Below, piece by piece: positions 28,309 to 37,901 of a stretch of DNA of 64,000 nt. The notes beneath the pieces are model-generated. The model searched no databases, had not been told where the DNA came from, and was given only the letters and a program-made list of their open reading frames with translations. The stretch's first letter is position 1. Every line of letters starts with the position of its first letter. This DNA is from G963665545 sp963665545 (GTDB lineage: Bacteria > Pseudomonadota > Gammaproteobacteria > Xanthomonadales > SZUA-36), in assembly GCA_963665545.2 (NCBI GenBank), contig CAXXKZ010000007.1, positions 496,001 through 560,000 of the forward strand, given 5' to 3'. The translations under genes were made by a program, and so were the position numbers.

Positions 28309-28411
28309 GCAGGTCTCCAATTCCAGGGGGAACAAACCCAATCGCGAGTATGGAAATGAATAATACCCGCACTCAGCGTATATTTAGTGCCTGATATCGC
28401 AGAAAATTTGG

Positions 28412-28441
28412 TATAATTCGCAGAATATGTCAGAATATTCT
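28412..28441 (+). promoter_or_regulatory. Promoter and palindrome upstream of the Lrp-type regulator
   Basis: TATAAT at 28412-28417 is a consensus -10 box. Just downstream, AGAATAT repeats and the perfect palindrome AGAATATTCT (28432-28441) precede the lrp start by 24 bp. AT-rich palindromes of this kind fit Lrp/AsnC autoregulation. The -35 element is weak. Confidence 0.45.
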
Positions 28442-28464
28442 ATATTCTTGAAGGAATTAGCTAT

Positions 28465-28950
28465 ATGAAATTTGATCGTGCCGCGCACAGGATTCTGCAG
28501 GTCCTGCAAAGGCGCGGCCGCATCAGTAACGTTGAACTGGCGCGGGCGGTTCATGTGTCCGAATCCAATTGTCTGCGCAAGACCAGGGCGCTGGAGGAGG
28601 CAGGCATCATCTCCGGATACCGGGCTGTCGTGAATCCGACGAAAATGGGCCTGGGCATTACCGCGCACATTATGGTCAACCTCGATCAGCGCTCGGAAAC
28701 CGATACTCGTGCCTTTTTTGAGGCACTCGAAAACGAGGCCCGCGTGGTCGAATGCGTGGCGATCACGGGCCCGCATGACTTGTTGCTCAAAGTCGTGGCA
28801 CGGGATATGGAGGACCTGGCCGACCTGACCATGTCGGGGATATTGAGTTATCACAGCGTCAAGGACATCTCGTCATGCGTGGTGATGAAAGAAATCAAAC
28901 CGATGGCGCCCTTACCGTCACTCAAAAGGGCATGGAATATTCAGGTTTGA
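28465..28950 (+). CDS. Lrp/AsnC family transcriptional regulator
   Basis: 161 residues. The N-terminal helix-turn-helix (RISNVELARAVHVSESNCLRKTRALEEAGIISGYRAVV) leads into the RAM ligand domain (LGITAHIMVNLDQRS, VVECVAITGPHDLLLKVVARDM). The two efflux genes follow with gaps of 4 and 1 bp, so this regulator heads an operon with the RND pump and probably controls it. Confidence 0.88.
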   Translation: MKFDRAAHRILQVLQRRGRISNVELARAVHVSESNCLRKTRALEEAGIISGYRAVVNPTKMGLGITAHIMVNLDQRSETDTRAFFEALENEARVVECVAITGPHDLLLKVVARDMEDLADLTMSGILSYHSVKDISSCVVMKEIKPMAPLPSLKRAWNIQV

Positions 28951-28954
28951 CGGA

Positions 28955-30166
28955 ATGTTCTGTCTTGGCGTACTACTCGTGGCGATTGGCGGTGCTAAAA
29001 TGTCCGATTACTCCGCAAGCCGGGAAAGCGTCGCCAATCGCATGCGAAAAATTCTGATAGCACTCATTATTGTCGTCCTGGCGCTGGCCGCCTACCAAAC
29101 CGCACGTGTGGTCGCGCGTGAGACAGGCGATGCGAATGCCGGCACCAATGGTTCAACCGCTGAACCAGCAGTGGCGGTGGCGGTGACCCGAGCCAGAGAG
29201 GAATTGTGGAAGCCGTCAATCAAGGCCACCGGCAGTCTGCGCGCTTACCAGGGGGTCAAGGTGACCGCCCAGGAAAAAGGACTGATCACCGAGATTCATT
29301 TCCAGTCTGGGCGCCGCGTCTCCAAAGGCGATGTGCTGGTTCAGCAATATGTCAAATCAGAATGGGTGCGGCTGAGCGGCCTCAAGGCGGAATTGAGTCT
29401 GGCACGCAAGAGCTATGATCGCAGCCAAAGCCTGATCGGCAAGCAGGCGGTTTCCCAGTCGCAACTGGACAGCACCCTCAGCGATCTCGAGCGCATGACG
29501 GCGCTGGTCCAGAATCTTGAAGTTACCATCTCCAAGCGCACCATACGCGCACCTTTTGACGGCGTTCTGGGCATTCGACAAGTCGATGTAGGCCAGTACA
29601 TCGAGCCAGGTGACGAAATCGTTTCGCTGGAGGCTCTCGACCCGATCTATGTGGAATTCACACTGCCGCAGAACCGCTTACCCCAGGCTCGCATTGGGCA
29701 GCAAGTCAGCATAGAGGTCGACGCTTATCCGGGCGAGGAATTTTCTGGCGCCATTAACGCGATTGAGCCTCTGGTGGATTCTGCAACGCGCACCTTCCTG
29801 GTCCAGGCGCAAGTGGCTAATGACCAACTCAAATTACGCCCCGGCATGTTCGTCAACACGCGGTTGCTGTTGCCATTGAGAGAAAAAGTTCTGACGCTGC
29901 CGCAGGCGGCCATTTCCTATAACCCGTACGGTAACTCTGTCTATATCGTCGACCGGGGCCCGGCAATGGGTGGGGGGACAGCAAGAAGCGTCTACGTCAG
30001 CCTCGGGGAGACTCGAGGCGACCAGGTTGCCGTGCTGTCCGGTATCCAGCCTGGCGACCTGGTGGTCACCGCCGGCCAGTTGCGTTTGCGCAACGGCGCT
30101 GCGGTGACCATCGATGAGGGCACCGTCATAGGCAACAACGCGGAACCCGTCGTAGACGACAGCTGA
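28955..30166 (+). CDS. RND efflux periplasmic adaptor (membrane fusion protein)
   Basis: About 400 residues. An N-terminal membrane anchor (ILIALIIVVLALAAYQ) is followed by the lipoyl half-motif around VTAQEKGLITEIHFQSGRRVSKGDVLV, a coiled-coil hairpin (KAELSLARKSYDRSQSLIG) and the second lipoyl half (TIRAPFDGVLGIRQVDVGQYIEPGDE). The beta-barrel then follows. Starts at 29000 or 29042 are also possible, and the last gives the shortest anchor. It links the RND pump to an outer-membrane channel. No TolC homologue is adjacent. Confidence 0.88.
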   Translation: MFCLGVLLVAIGGAKMSDYSASRESVANRMRKILIALIIVVLALAAYQTARVVARETGDANAGTNGSTAEPAVAVAVTRAREELWKPSIKATGSLRAYQGVKVTAQEKGLITEIHFQSGRRVSKGDVLVQQYVKSEWVRLSGLKAELSLARKSYDRSQSLIGKQAVSQSQLDSTLSDLERMTALVQNLEVTISKRTIRAPFDGVLGIRQVDVGQYIEPGDEIVSLEALDPIYVEFTLPQNRLPQARIGQQVSIEVDAYPGEEFSGAINAIEPLVDSATRTFLVQAQVANDQLKLRPGMFVNTRLLLPLREKVLTLPQAAISYNPYGNSVYIVDRGPAMGGGTARSVYVSLGETRGDQVAVLSGIQPGDLVVTAGQLRLRNGAAVTIDEGTVIGNNAEPVVDDS

Positions 30167-30167
30167 G

Positions 30168-33100
30168 ATGCAGTTCACCGATACATTCATCCGCAAACCG
30201 GTGTTGGCTACTGTTGTGAGCCTGATGATTTTATTGGTGGGCAGCATGTCGTTTCAGCAACTGTCGGTGCGCCAATATCCGAAGAGCGAATCGGCCGTCA
30301 TTACTGTCAGCACCGCTTACGTTGGCGCAGATGCAGACTTGGTGCAGGGATTTGTAACGACACCGCTGGAGCGCGAAATTGCCAGCGCTGACGGGATCGA
30401 TTTTCTTGAGTCCACCAGCGCCCAGGGCAGAAGCACCATCGTTGCCCGGCTAAAACTCAACTTTGATTCCAACGTTGCCCTGACCCAGATTACTTCCAAG
30501 GTCAACAAGATTCGCAACCAGTTGCCGTCGGAAAGCGAAGTGCCGACCATCACGCTTGGGACCAGCGAGAGCACGGCGTCGATGTACTGGGGTTTTCAGA
30601 GCAAGACCCTGGCGCGCAACCAGATTACCGACTACATTGCCCGCGAAGTGCAACCCAGACTCGAATCGATTTCCGGGGTGGAGAAAGCCGACATCCGTGG
30701 TGCGCGCAATTTTGCCATGCGCATCTGGCTGGACCCGGAGCGCATGGCCGCACTGAATATTACACCCTCACAAGTTCGCGAGGCGCTCACCTCCAACAAC
30801 TATCAAGCGGCTGTGGGCAGCACGAAAGGTGCGGTAGTTGCCTTCAATCTGAGTGCTGCAACTGGCCTGCACAGCGAAGAGGAATTTCGTCAGCTGATCG
30901 TCAAACAGGAGCGTGGCTCGGTGGTGCGGTTGCGCGATATTTCCAGGGTTGAGCTGGGTTCCGAGGACTACAGTAGCGAGGTGCTGCTGTCTGGTGAGCC
31001 CGCGGTTATGCTGGCGATTTCGGTGTTGCCCAATGCCAATGTACTGGAGGTCATTCAACGAGCGCGCGATATCTTTCCCGATATCAAGGCGCAGTTGCCG
31101 CCCGAGCTGAGCGCCCGAGTCATGTATGACAAGACGCGCAATATCGACGATTCCATCTCCGAAGTTAAACTCACCCTGGTCCAGGGGCTCGCCATTGTAA
31201 CCCTGGTGATCTACCTGTTCCTGGGCTCTTTGCGGACCCTCTTGATACCGATCGTCACCATTCCCCTGTCACTGATTGGCGCGGGTGCGATCATGTTGTT
31301 GCTGGGCTATTCGATCAACCTGTTGTCACTGTTGGCGCTGGTCATCGCGATCGGCCTGGTCGTCGATGACGCCATCATTATTACCGAAAATATACATCGT
31401 CATGTTGAGGAGGGCCTACCGGTGCGCGATGCCGCTTTCCTCGGCGCCCGCGAATTGGCCACGCCGGTGATCGCCATGACGATTACCCTGGTGGCTGTCT
31501 ATCTGCCGATTGGCTTCATGGGTGGGCTCACTGGCAGCCTGTTCAGAGAATTTGTGTTCACTCTGGCCGGTGCGGTACTGATTTCCGGCATCATTGCGCT
31601 CACGCTGTCGCCGATGATGTGTTCAAAACTGCTCAAACCGCATTCTGAAAACGCCCATGATCTGGAGCATAGCCTGGATGTCGCCTTTGACCGGTTTCGG
31701 AGGGTCTACCAGAGGATACTGCACCGTGTATTGAATCACCTGGTCAGCGCAATGGTGTTCTCATTGTTGGTGCTGGTCGGTATCTGGTACATGTTCACCT
31801 CCGCCCAGCACGAATTGGTGCCGACCGAATACGAGGGTCTGGTATTCGTGCAGTCCAGAGCGCCGCCCAATACCTCGTCGGATCAGCTTTCGAAATATGC
31901 CGAATCGCTCAATGACGCATATTTTCGGCTGCCCGGTGTTGGCCGGGTATTTCAATTCAACGGCGGCATCAGCAGTCAGGGTGGTGGTGGCGGCACCACG
32001 GCGTTTAGCGGAGTGATATTCAAGCCCAATGACGAAGGCGAACAGTCGCAGTTGAGCTTGCAGAAAATGATTCAGGATGAAGTGAATAAAGTGCCGGGCC
32101 TAAAATCGGCGGCTTTCTCGCGCCCGGCGATGCCTGGAGCAGGGCGCGGGGTTGCGATCCAGTTTGTCATCGGTTCCACCGAACCCGCCTTCGCAGTGTA
32201 CGAAGTGGTGCAGGACTTTGTCTCGCTGGTCAGGGACAGTGGTATGTTCGCATATGCCGACATGGACCTGAAATTCGATTCACCGCAGATGAGAATCCAC
32301 ATCGACCGCGACAGAGCGGCGGACCTGGGTATCGACATGCGTCAACTGGGCAGCGACCTTGCCATTATGCTGGGGGGGAATTACGTCAATCGCTTCAGTC
32401 TCAATGGCCGCAGCTACAAAGTCATTCCCCAGGTCGAGCGGCGCTTCCGGCTCAATCCTGAGCAATTGTCACAATTCCAGGTGGCCACCGCCAGCGGCGC
32501 CCTGGTGCCGGCCTCATCGGTTGTATCGTTCGAGCAGGTGGTGATGCCGCAGGCGCTGAAGCGATTCCAGCAGATGAATTCGGCCACATTGTCTGCGGTG
32601 CCCATGCCGGGCATCTCTGTGGGTGAAGCCCTGACACACTTACAGCATTTGGCCAAGCAGTCATTGCCGCGCGGCTACAACATCGATTATGCCGGTTCGT
32701 CCCGCCAGTACATGCAGGAAGGCAGCTCGCTGATCGGCGCGTTCTTTATCGCCATGTTGATCATTTTCCTGGTGCTTGCCGCCCAATTTGAGTCGTTCCG
32801 CGATCCGCTGATCATGCTGGTTAGCGTGCCGATGTCAGTGGCCGGTGCACTGTTGTTTCTGTGGGGCGGTTTCGCCACCATCAATATTTATACGCAGATT
32901 GGCCTGATTACCCTGATTGGCCTGATCAGCAAACACGGCATCCTGATCGTGCAGTTCGCCAACCACTTGCAAATAGAAGAGGGATTGGGGAAACGCGAGG
33001 CGGTCGAGCGTGCGGCCGGAATCCGATTGCGACCCATTTTGATGACCACGGCCGCCATGGTGCTGGGGGTCGTGCCCTTGCTGCTGGCCAGTGGCGCAGG

Positions 33101-33284
33101 CGCCGTGGCACGATTCGATATCGGCCTGGTCATCGCCAGCGGCATGTCAATCGGCACGCTATTTACTCTGTTTATCGTCCCCGCCATGTACCTGTTGTTG
33201 GCGATGGATCATTCGGCGGCAACGAACCAACAAGGCCAACCCGCCGACACCCTCTCATCCGGAGATTCCGTGACAGCTTCGTAA
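30168..33284 (+). CDS. RND multidrug efflux permease (AcrB/MdtB-like)
   Basis: 1038 residues, full length, beginning FIRKPVLATVVSLMILLVG. The proton-relay helix 4 is GLVVDDAIIITENI, and the family motifs ISGIIALTLSPMMCSKLL and LITLIGLISKHGILIVQFAN are present. The two large periplasmic loops are intact. It forms an inner-membrane trimer driven by proton influx. One base separates it from the adaptor gene. Substrates probably include hydrophobic or aromatic compounds, inferred from the neighbourhood. Confidence 0.92.
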   Translation: MQFTDTFIRKPVLATVVSLMILLVGSMSFQQLSVRQYPKSESAVITVSTAYVGADADLVQGFVTTPLEREIASADGIDFLESTSAQGRSTIVARLKLNFDSNVALTQITSKVNKIRNQLPSESEVPTITLGTSESTASMYWGFQSKTLARNQITDYIAREVQPRLESISGVEKADIRGARNFAMRIWLDPERMAALNITPSQVREALTSNNYQAAVGSTKGAVVAFNLSAATGLHSEEEFRQLIVKQERGSVVRLRDISRVELGSEDYSSEVLLSGEPAVMLAISVLPNANVLEVIQRARDIFPDIKAQLPPELSARVMYDKTRNIDDSISEVKLTLVQGLAIVTLVIYLFLGSLRTLLIPIVTIPLSLIGAGAIMLLLGYSINLLSLLALVIAIGLVVDDAIIITENIHRHVEEGLPVRDAAFLGARELATPVIAMTITLVAVYLPIGFMGGLTGSLFREFVFTLAGAVLISGIIALTLSPMMCSKLLKPHSENAHDLEHSLDVAFDRFRRVYQRILHRVLNHLVSAMVFSLLVLVGIWYMFTSAQHELVPTEYEGLVFVQSRAPPNTSSDQLSKYAESLNDAYFRLPGVGRVFQFNGGISSQGGGGGTTAFSGVIFKPNDEGEQSQLSLQKMIQDEVNKVPGLKSAAFSRPAMPGAGRGVAIQFVIGSTEPAFAVYEVVQDFVSLVRDSGMFAYADMDLKFDSPQMRIHIDRDRAADLGIDMRQLGSDLAIMLGGNYVNRFSLNGRSYKVIPQVERRFRLNPEQLSQFQVATASGALVPASSVVSFEQVVMPQALKRFQQMNSATLSAVPMPGISVGEALTHLQHLAKQSLPRGYNIDYAGSSRQYMQEGSSLIGAFFIAMLIIFLVLAAQFESFRDPLIMLVSVPMSVAGALLFLWGGFATINIYTQIGLITLIGLISKHGILIVQFANHLQIEEGLGKREAVERAAGIRLRPILMTTAAMVLGVVPLLLASGAGAVARFDIGLVIASGMSIGTLFTLFIVPAMYLLLAMDHSAATNQQGQPADTLSSGDSVTAS

Positions 33285-33321
33285 ACTGAGGGCCTAAGCG
33301 GTTATTTCCATCATCGTTGAT

Positions 33322-33762
33322 CTACCTCCGGAAAGCTCCATGAGCGGGTTGCTGTCCACGCCTGGCGGATGGCCCTTCGGGCTACCCTCACTTCTCCGCG
33401 CTTGGTGGGTCGGCTCCAACGGAACATCCTGTTCCGTGTCGCCTTGTCGAGCCCGAGCGCCAAGGATGGCGTGAGGAAGGAAAATGCCAGGATGGCAGCA
33501 TTTTCCGACGGCTCGAAGAGCTGCTGAACGGTTTCAAGTGTTCTTAGCGCCTTGGATCGTTCCCGCGCATCCTTGCGCTCCACGATCTAAGCACATCCTT
33601 GTGCAAAAGCCCGCTCATGGGGCCTTCCTAACGCTGGCACAAGCCGATTCGGAGTAAGGGGTCTTCTTGCAGAACCCTTTGAAACAGGATGTTTCAAGAG
33701 GAGCGTCCCATGGACGGGCTCGAGCGTGTCCTGCAAGGAGACCCCTTACTCCGAATCGGCGC
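33322..33762 (+). repeat. Palindromic dispersed repeat element (family A) with nested hairpins
   Basis: This fills most of the 517-bp gap between the RND and PaaK genes. The start CTACCTCCGGAAA, then CCATGAGCGGG, recurs at 63965-64000. An inverted copy of GGAAAGCTCCATGAGCGGG occurs at 33609-33629. Further inside are a 33-bp inverted repeat (33643-33675 with 33728-33760) and three small hairpins with a GGA or TCC loop: 33421-33435, 33484-33496 and 33679-33697. The leftward frame inside looks spurious. It resembles repeats known in several gammaproteobacteria, but I cannot name it. Confidence 0.7.
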
Positions 33763-33801
33763 CGCTACGATATGTAGAACACATGTGACATGTGGCCGGT
33801 T

Positions 33802-35100
33802 CTAGCGCTCGTCAATTACCCTGACTGCTTTCCCTTCAGAACGGGGTATGCCACCCGGATCTCGCACCTCGATGCGGGTGGTAACGCCGACAAACTCCTT
33901 GATTTCCTTTCTGAGTTGCCGACCCAGACCATCGCATGTCCCGGGGTCGGTTTCCGGTAGCCGTTCGACGAAAACGTCCAGTTGATCCATCCGATCGCTG
34001 CGTGACACCCGCAATTGGTAATGCGGCGCCAAACCGTTGATCTTCAATACCCGTTCTTCGATCTGTGTTGGAAACACGTTGACGCCACGGATGATGAGCA
34101 TGTCGTCGGTGCGACCGGTGATTTTTTCCATGCGCCGCATGGGACGGGCGGTGCCCGGCAGTAGGCGGCTCAAGTCCCGCGTGCGGTAGCGGATGACAGG
34201 AAATGCCTCCTTGGTCAGTGAGGTAAAGACCAGTTCACCCAACTCGCCATCCGCGAGTGGTTCACCGGTTTGTGGATGGATGATTTCTGGATAAAAGTGG
34301 TCCTCCCAGATGGTTGGCCCATCTTTGGTCTCGATGCACTCACTGGCGACGCCCGGCCCCATGACTTCTGAGAGGCCGTAAATGTCTAGCGCGTCCAGCG
34401 CGCAGCGCTGTTCCAGTTCGCGCCGCATCGGCTCACCCCAGGGTTCTGCGCCGAATATTCCTAGTTTCAGGGACGTCTCGGCGGGATCGAATCCCAGCGC
34501 TTCGAATCTGTCGGCAATATTGAGCATGTACGAAGGTGTGCTCATTATGACGTCTGGCTCAAAGTCCTGGATGAGCTGAACTTGTTTGGCTGTTTGTCCA
34601 CCGGACATTGGGATGACCATGGCGCCCAGTTTCTCTGCCCCATAGTGCACGCCCAGGCCACCAGTGAAGAGGCCATAACCGTAGGCATTGTGAATTTTGT
34701 CGCTGGGTTCGGCGCCACCCGCGCGAAGCGATCGCGCGCAAACCCCGGCCCAGGTATCAATGTCATTGCGGGTGTAGCCCACGACCGTCGGTTTACCCGT
34801 CGTGCCGCTGGACGCATGAATGCGCACGACCTGTTCCTGCGGGACTGCGAACAGCCCGAACGGATATCCGGCGCGAAGATCTTCTTTGGTGGTGAATGGA
34901 AAAAGTTGCAGATCTTCCAGGCTGTTCAGATCGCCGGGAGTAATGCCCTGGGCCTCGCATGTTTCTCTGAAGGACGGCACATTGGCATAGGTATGCTCAA
35001 GGGTGGCTCCGAGCCTGTCCAGTTGCAGCGCGCGTAATTCATCGATACTGGCTTTCTCAATCGGTTCGAGTCTTTCAGTTTGCACCGTGCGGCAAACCAT
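33802..35100 (-). CDS. paaK: Phenylacetate-CoA ligase
   Basis: About 432 residues from the ATG at 35100. It activates phenylacetate or a related aromatic acid with ATP and CoA. Visible motifs are the P-loop HASSGTTGKPTVVGYT, GLGVHYGAEKLG, the adenylate motif DIYGLSEVMGPGVA and GRTDDMLIIRGVNVFPTQIEE near the hinge. The C-terminal Lys is in RSEGKAVRV. The usual length for PaaK is 430-440. No other paa gene is adjacent. Confidence 0.9.
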   Translation of the reverse strand: MVCRTVQTERLEPIEKASIDELRALQLDRLGATLEHTYANVPSFRETCEAQGITPGDLNSLEDLQLFPFTTKEDLRAGYPFGLFAVPQEQVVRIHASSGTTGKPTVVGYTRNDIDTWAGVCARSLRAGGAEPSDKIHNAYGYGLFTGGLGVHYGAEKLGAMVIPMSGGQTAKQVQLIQDFEPDVIMSTPSYMLNIADRFEALGFDPAETSLKLGIFGAEPWGEPMRRELEQRCALDALDIYGLSEVMGPGVASECIETKDGPTIWEDHFYPEIIHPQTGEPLADGELGELVFTSLTKEAFPVIRYRTRDLSRLLPGTARPMRRMEKITGRTDDMLIIRGVNVFPTQIEERVLKINGLAPHYQLRVSRSDRMDQLDVFVERLPETDPGTCDGLGRQLRKEIKEFVGVTTRIEVRDPGGIPRSEGKAVRVIDER

Positions 35101-35246
35101 GGCGTTTCTCCGCTGTTCAAGATCATGACAGGACCACAACAATGCCCCTCCTGGCATGATCATATCCTCAGAACCTGTGCGCCGCCAGACGTCCTTTGGC
35201 GCCTTGCTGATTGATCCCAGGACGCATACAGAACGATAATGAGCCG

Positions 35247-35978
35247 ATGAACAAATTGTTACAGAATTCCAGTGCGAACCCCAGGCAATCCATCGCGGGC
35301 TTCAGTGTGGGCATCATTGTGGCTGAGGAGTCCATGAACCTGTTGCGCGGCAATGTGGCCAACGCCTGTACATTTGACTTTCCTGTGTTGTATGAGATTT
35401 TGGAAGGCACCCCTGCCAAGGAAATAATGGCGGGCAATCCAGACGTGGGTGAGCGTGTGCTTGCGGCCGGCAAACGCTTGGAGAAGCGTGGTGTTCATAC
35501 CATTGTCGGCGCCTGTGGCTCTTTTGCAAATTACCAGAAGCTGGCGGCAGAGAATTTCAGCGTGCCAACTTTCATGAGTGTGATGTTACAGATTCCCCTG
35601 ATACTCGGTGGCCTTGGCCCAAACCAGAAGGTCGGCGTTATCGCTGCCGCCGCATCGGCGTTAACGTCGCGGGTGTTCGAACAGTGCGGCATCCATGACA
35701 CGGACCGCATGGTCATCGATGAAGCGATTGGCATCGAATCGTTCCTCGCGATGGCCAGGCATGACCCCGCTTTTGAATTCGACCAGTTGTCTGATGAACT
35801 GAGCGGACTGGCCGCCCGCATGGTGTCAAATCACCCCGAAGTCGCCGCCATCGTTTTGCAATGCAGTGACCTGCCGCCGTTTGCGTCCGCCATACAGGCG
35901 GCTTCTGGCTTGCCGGTGTTTGATATGACGTCGTTGGTCGAGTGGGCTGCCGCATCGTGCATGAGGCGTCGCTATTAG
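35247..35978 (+). CDS. Asp/Glu racemase superfamily protein
   Basis: About 243 residues. Two cysteines lie where the superfamily has its catalytic pair: GACGSFANYQ and VLQCSDLPPF. The core reads AGFSVGIIVAEESMN and KVGVIAAAASALTSRVFEQCG. The family includes aspartate/glutamate racemase, hydantoin racemase and maleate isomerase; which reaction applies is not clear. The start is the internal ATG at 35247. The longer frame from 35211 lacks a good site. Confidence 0.65.
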   Translation: MNKLLQNSSANPRQSIAGFSVGIIVAEESMNLLRGNVANACTFDFPVLYEILEGTPAKEIMAGNPDVGERVLAAGKRLEKRGVHTIVGACGSFANYQKLAAENFSVPTFMSVMLQIPLILGGLGPNQKVGVIAAAASALTSRVFEQCGIHDTDRMVIDEAIGIESFLAMARHDPAFEFDQLSDELSGLAARMVSNHPEVAAIVLQCSDLPPFASAIQAASGLPVFDMTSLVEWAAASCMRRRY

Positions 35979-35995
35979 TGTGGTGATTCTCTGAA

Positions 35996-37810
35996 TCAAT
36001 CTTCCACCTGCAGAATCAAAAATGTGGCGTTTGAAGCATACATCTGCTCAATTTCATCGGCATACTCTTCCAGGACCAGGCGGTTGCGTGTTTTGCTGGT
36101 CGGTGTGGCCTCGCCGTTTTCCGCGCTGAACGGCCTGATATAGATGGCTTTTTCGATACGCTCATAGGGGTGTAGAGCACCTGTCTCAGCGCGAATGGTT
36201 TGAAATTCCTGCTGCACGCGAGCCACAATATCTTCCTCATAAACCAGATCCACCGGATTGCTGAAATCGACATCGAGCCGTCCGGCGATGTTCTGTGCGG
36301 CCATCAGGTCTTCGGACAGGCAAATAATGGCCACACAGAATTCCTTCTGCTCACCTGCGACGACGGCCTGACCAATCAAGCTGCAACGCCGTAGAAAAGC
36401 GTCGGCGATGGCCTCCAGGTCGTAATACTCCCCATTGGCAAATTTGGCCCGATTGCCGGCGCGGTCATGCACTTGTACAAAGCCTTCATCATCGACCAGG
36501 CCGCGGTCTCCGGTGTGATACCAGTCATCGACCAGGGCGCCTGAGGTGGCTTCGTGATTGTTGAGGTAGCCTCTGAAGACCATCGGGCCACGGATACACA
36601 ATTCGCCCGTGTCCCCCGCCGGCACGGCATTACCACCCCCGTCGCGCACCTCGATTTCCAGCCCGGGCACTGCCTTGCCGCAGAAACCGATTTTCCCGTC
36701 TGAAGGATGACCAATGGCGACCGCGCCCGCCGCTTCAGAGATGCCATAGCCCTCGTTGATGGTCAGGTCGAGCTTGTCTCGGTAGGTGCGAATAACGTTG
36801 GGTTCCAGCTTGGCGGCGCCGCTCAAGCAATAGGTCGCTTTATCCAGCCCCGCCAATTTCTTGAGCTTTGGCGCAAATCTCGCGCAGTCGAATGAATCGC
36901 TAAACAGTGACTGCTCGCCTGCCGTCATGGCGCTCAGTGCCTGTTCCATGCCCATCAGCAACATGCTGATCACCTTGGGTACGCCGGGGATAAAATTGGG
37001 GCGCAACAGGGTCAAATCTGATTTCAGCGTTTGCTTGTTGCTGTAAGCGAGGCAGGCGCCATTTAGCCAGGCCGTGTAATCGAGCAATGCCTGGAAGATG
37101 TGGGCATTGGGCAGGTAGGAAATGAGGATGTCTTTTTGGTGGATGACGAAGTTCTCAGTGGTGTTAACGACATTGGCCAGCAGGTTGCCATGGCTGACGA
37201 TTGCCCCTTTGGGCCTGCCGGTGGTGCCGGAGGTATACATCACCTTGGCCATATCGGTGGACTCGGTGGCAGCCACGCGGTCCTGCGTTGTCGTGGCCGT
37301 TGCACTCAACAGGCTGTTGAAGGCCAGAATCATGGGGTCGTCCAGTGGGCAGTTGCCAAAGAAAAACACCTGTCTGATCTTGGGCGCACTGGTTTTGATG
37401 AGTGGCAGGATCTTCTCAAGGCGCGGCGCATCGTCGGTAAATAGATAGCGCGCTTCGCTGTCATTGATCTTGTAGATCACATCTTCGAAGGCGTCATTGA
37501 CGTATATTCCGACCGAGGCGGCGCGATTGAGGGCGGCCGCAACGTCGGTGAGGTTCCAAGCCGGACAATTGGAGGCCCAGATCGCCAGGCGCTCCGTTTC
37601 GCCCAGCCCCAGATCCCGAAGATTGCCCGCGACGGTTTCGGCCTGCGAGATAAAGTCGGTCAGGCTGGATTCACTGCGGTATGCGCCCTGTTCGTTCTTA
37701 CTCAACAAGGCGCGGTGGTTGCCAAAGCGATCACAGGCTCTATACAGGCTCTGCGTAAATGTGCTGCAGGATGCAATGGCGGGGTCAATTTTGCCCCTTC
37801 TGCGCAACAT
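35996..37810 (-). CDS. AMP-forming acyl-CoA synthetase (long-chain fatty acid CoA ligase type)
   Basis: 604 residues. ATP-binding motif MYTSGTTGRPKGAI, adenylate motif NEGYGISEAAGA, and WYHTGDRGLVDDEGFVQVHDRAGN. The C-terminal segment LVYEEDIVARVQQEFQ and ATPTSKTRNRLVLEEYADEIEQMY are typical of the long-chain (FACL) group. Its start codon overlaps a possible rightward ATG of the proline racemase-like gene. The real start may lie a little inside. Confidence 0.85.
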   Translation of the reverse strand: MLRRRGKIDPAIASCSTFTQSLYRACDRFGNHRALLSKNEQGAYRSESSLTDFISQAETVAGNLRDLGLGETERLAIWASNCPAWNLTDVAAALNRAASVGIYVNDAFEDVIYKINDSEARYLFTDDAPRLEKILPLIKTSAPKIRQVFFFGNCPLDDPMILAFNSLLSATATTTQDRVAATESTDMAKVMYTSGTTGRPKGAIVSHGNLLANVVNTTENFVIHQKDILISYLPNAHIFQALLDYTAWLNGACLAYSNKQTLKSDLTLLRPNFIPGVPKVISMLLMGMEQALSAMTAGEQSLFSDSFDCARFAPKLKKLAGLDKATYCLSGAAKLEPNVIRTYRDKLDLTINEGYGISEAAGAVAIGHPSDGKIGFCGKAVPGLEIEVRDGGGNAVPAGDTGELCIRGPMVFRGYLNNHEATSGALVDDWYHTGDRGLVDDEGFVQVHDRAGNRAKFANGEYYDLEAIADAFLRRCSLIGQAVVAGEQKEFCVAIICLSEDLMAAQNIAGRLDVDFSNPVDLVYEEDIVARVQQEFQTIRAETGALHPYERIEKAIYIRPFSAENGEATPTSKTRNRLVLEEYADEIEQMYASNATFLILQVED

Positions 37811-37901
37811 GGCTACCCCCGGCTACGGGCAGAGAAGAGTTGAATACCATATCATTGATTCAGCTGAACAAGGTGCTGCCGAGGCGATTAGAACACATAC
37901 C

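Noticed and set aside
33311..33583. Leftward 90-residue reading frame in the gap after the RND gene
   Set aside because: It lies wholly inside the palindromic repeat element, has biased composition and no domain, and its sequence is explained by the hairpins.
37497..37901. Upstream 135-residue extension of the proline racemase-like protein
   Set aside because: It is antisense to the acyl-CoA synthetase and unlike the family, whose members start at MRS..VSCHAEGEVGD.
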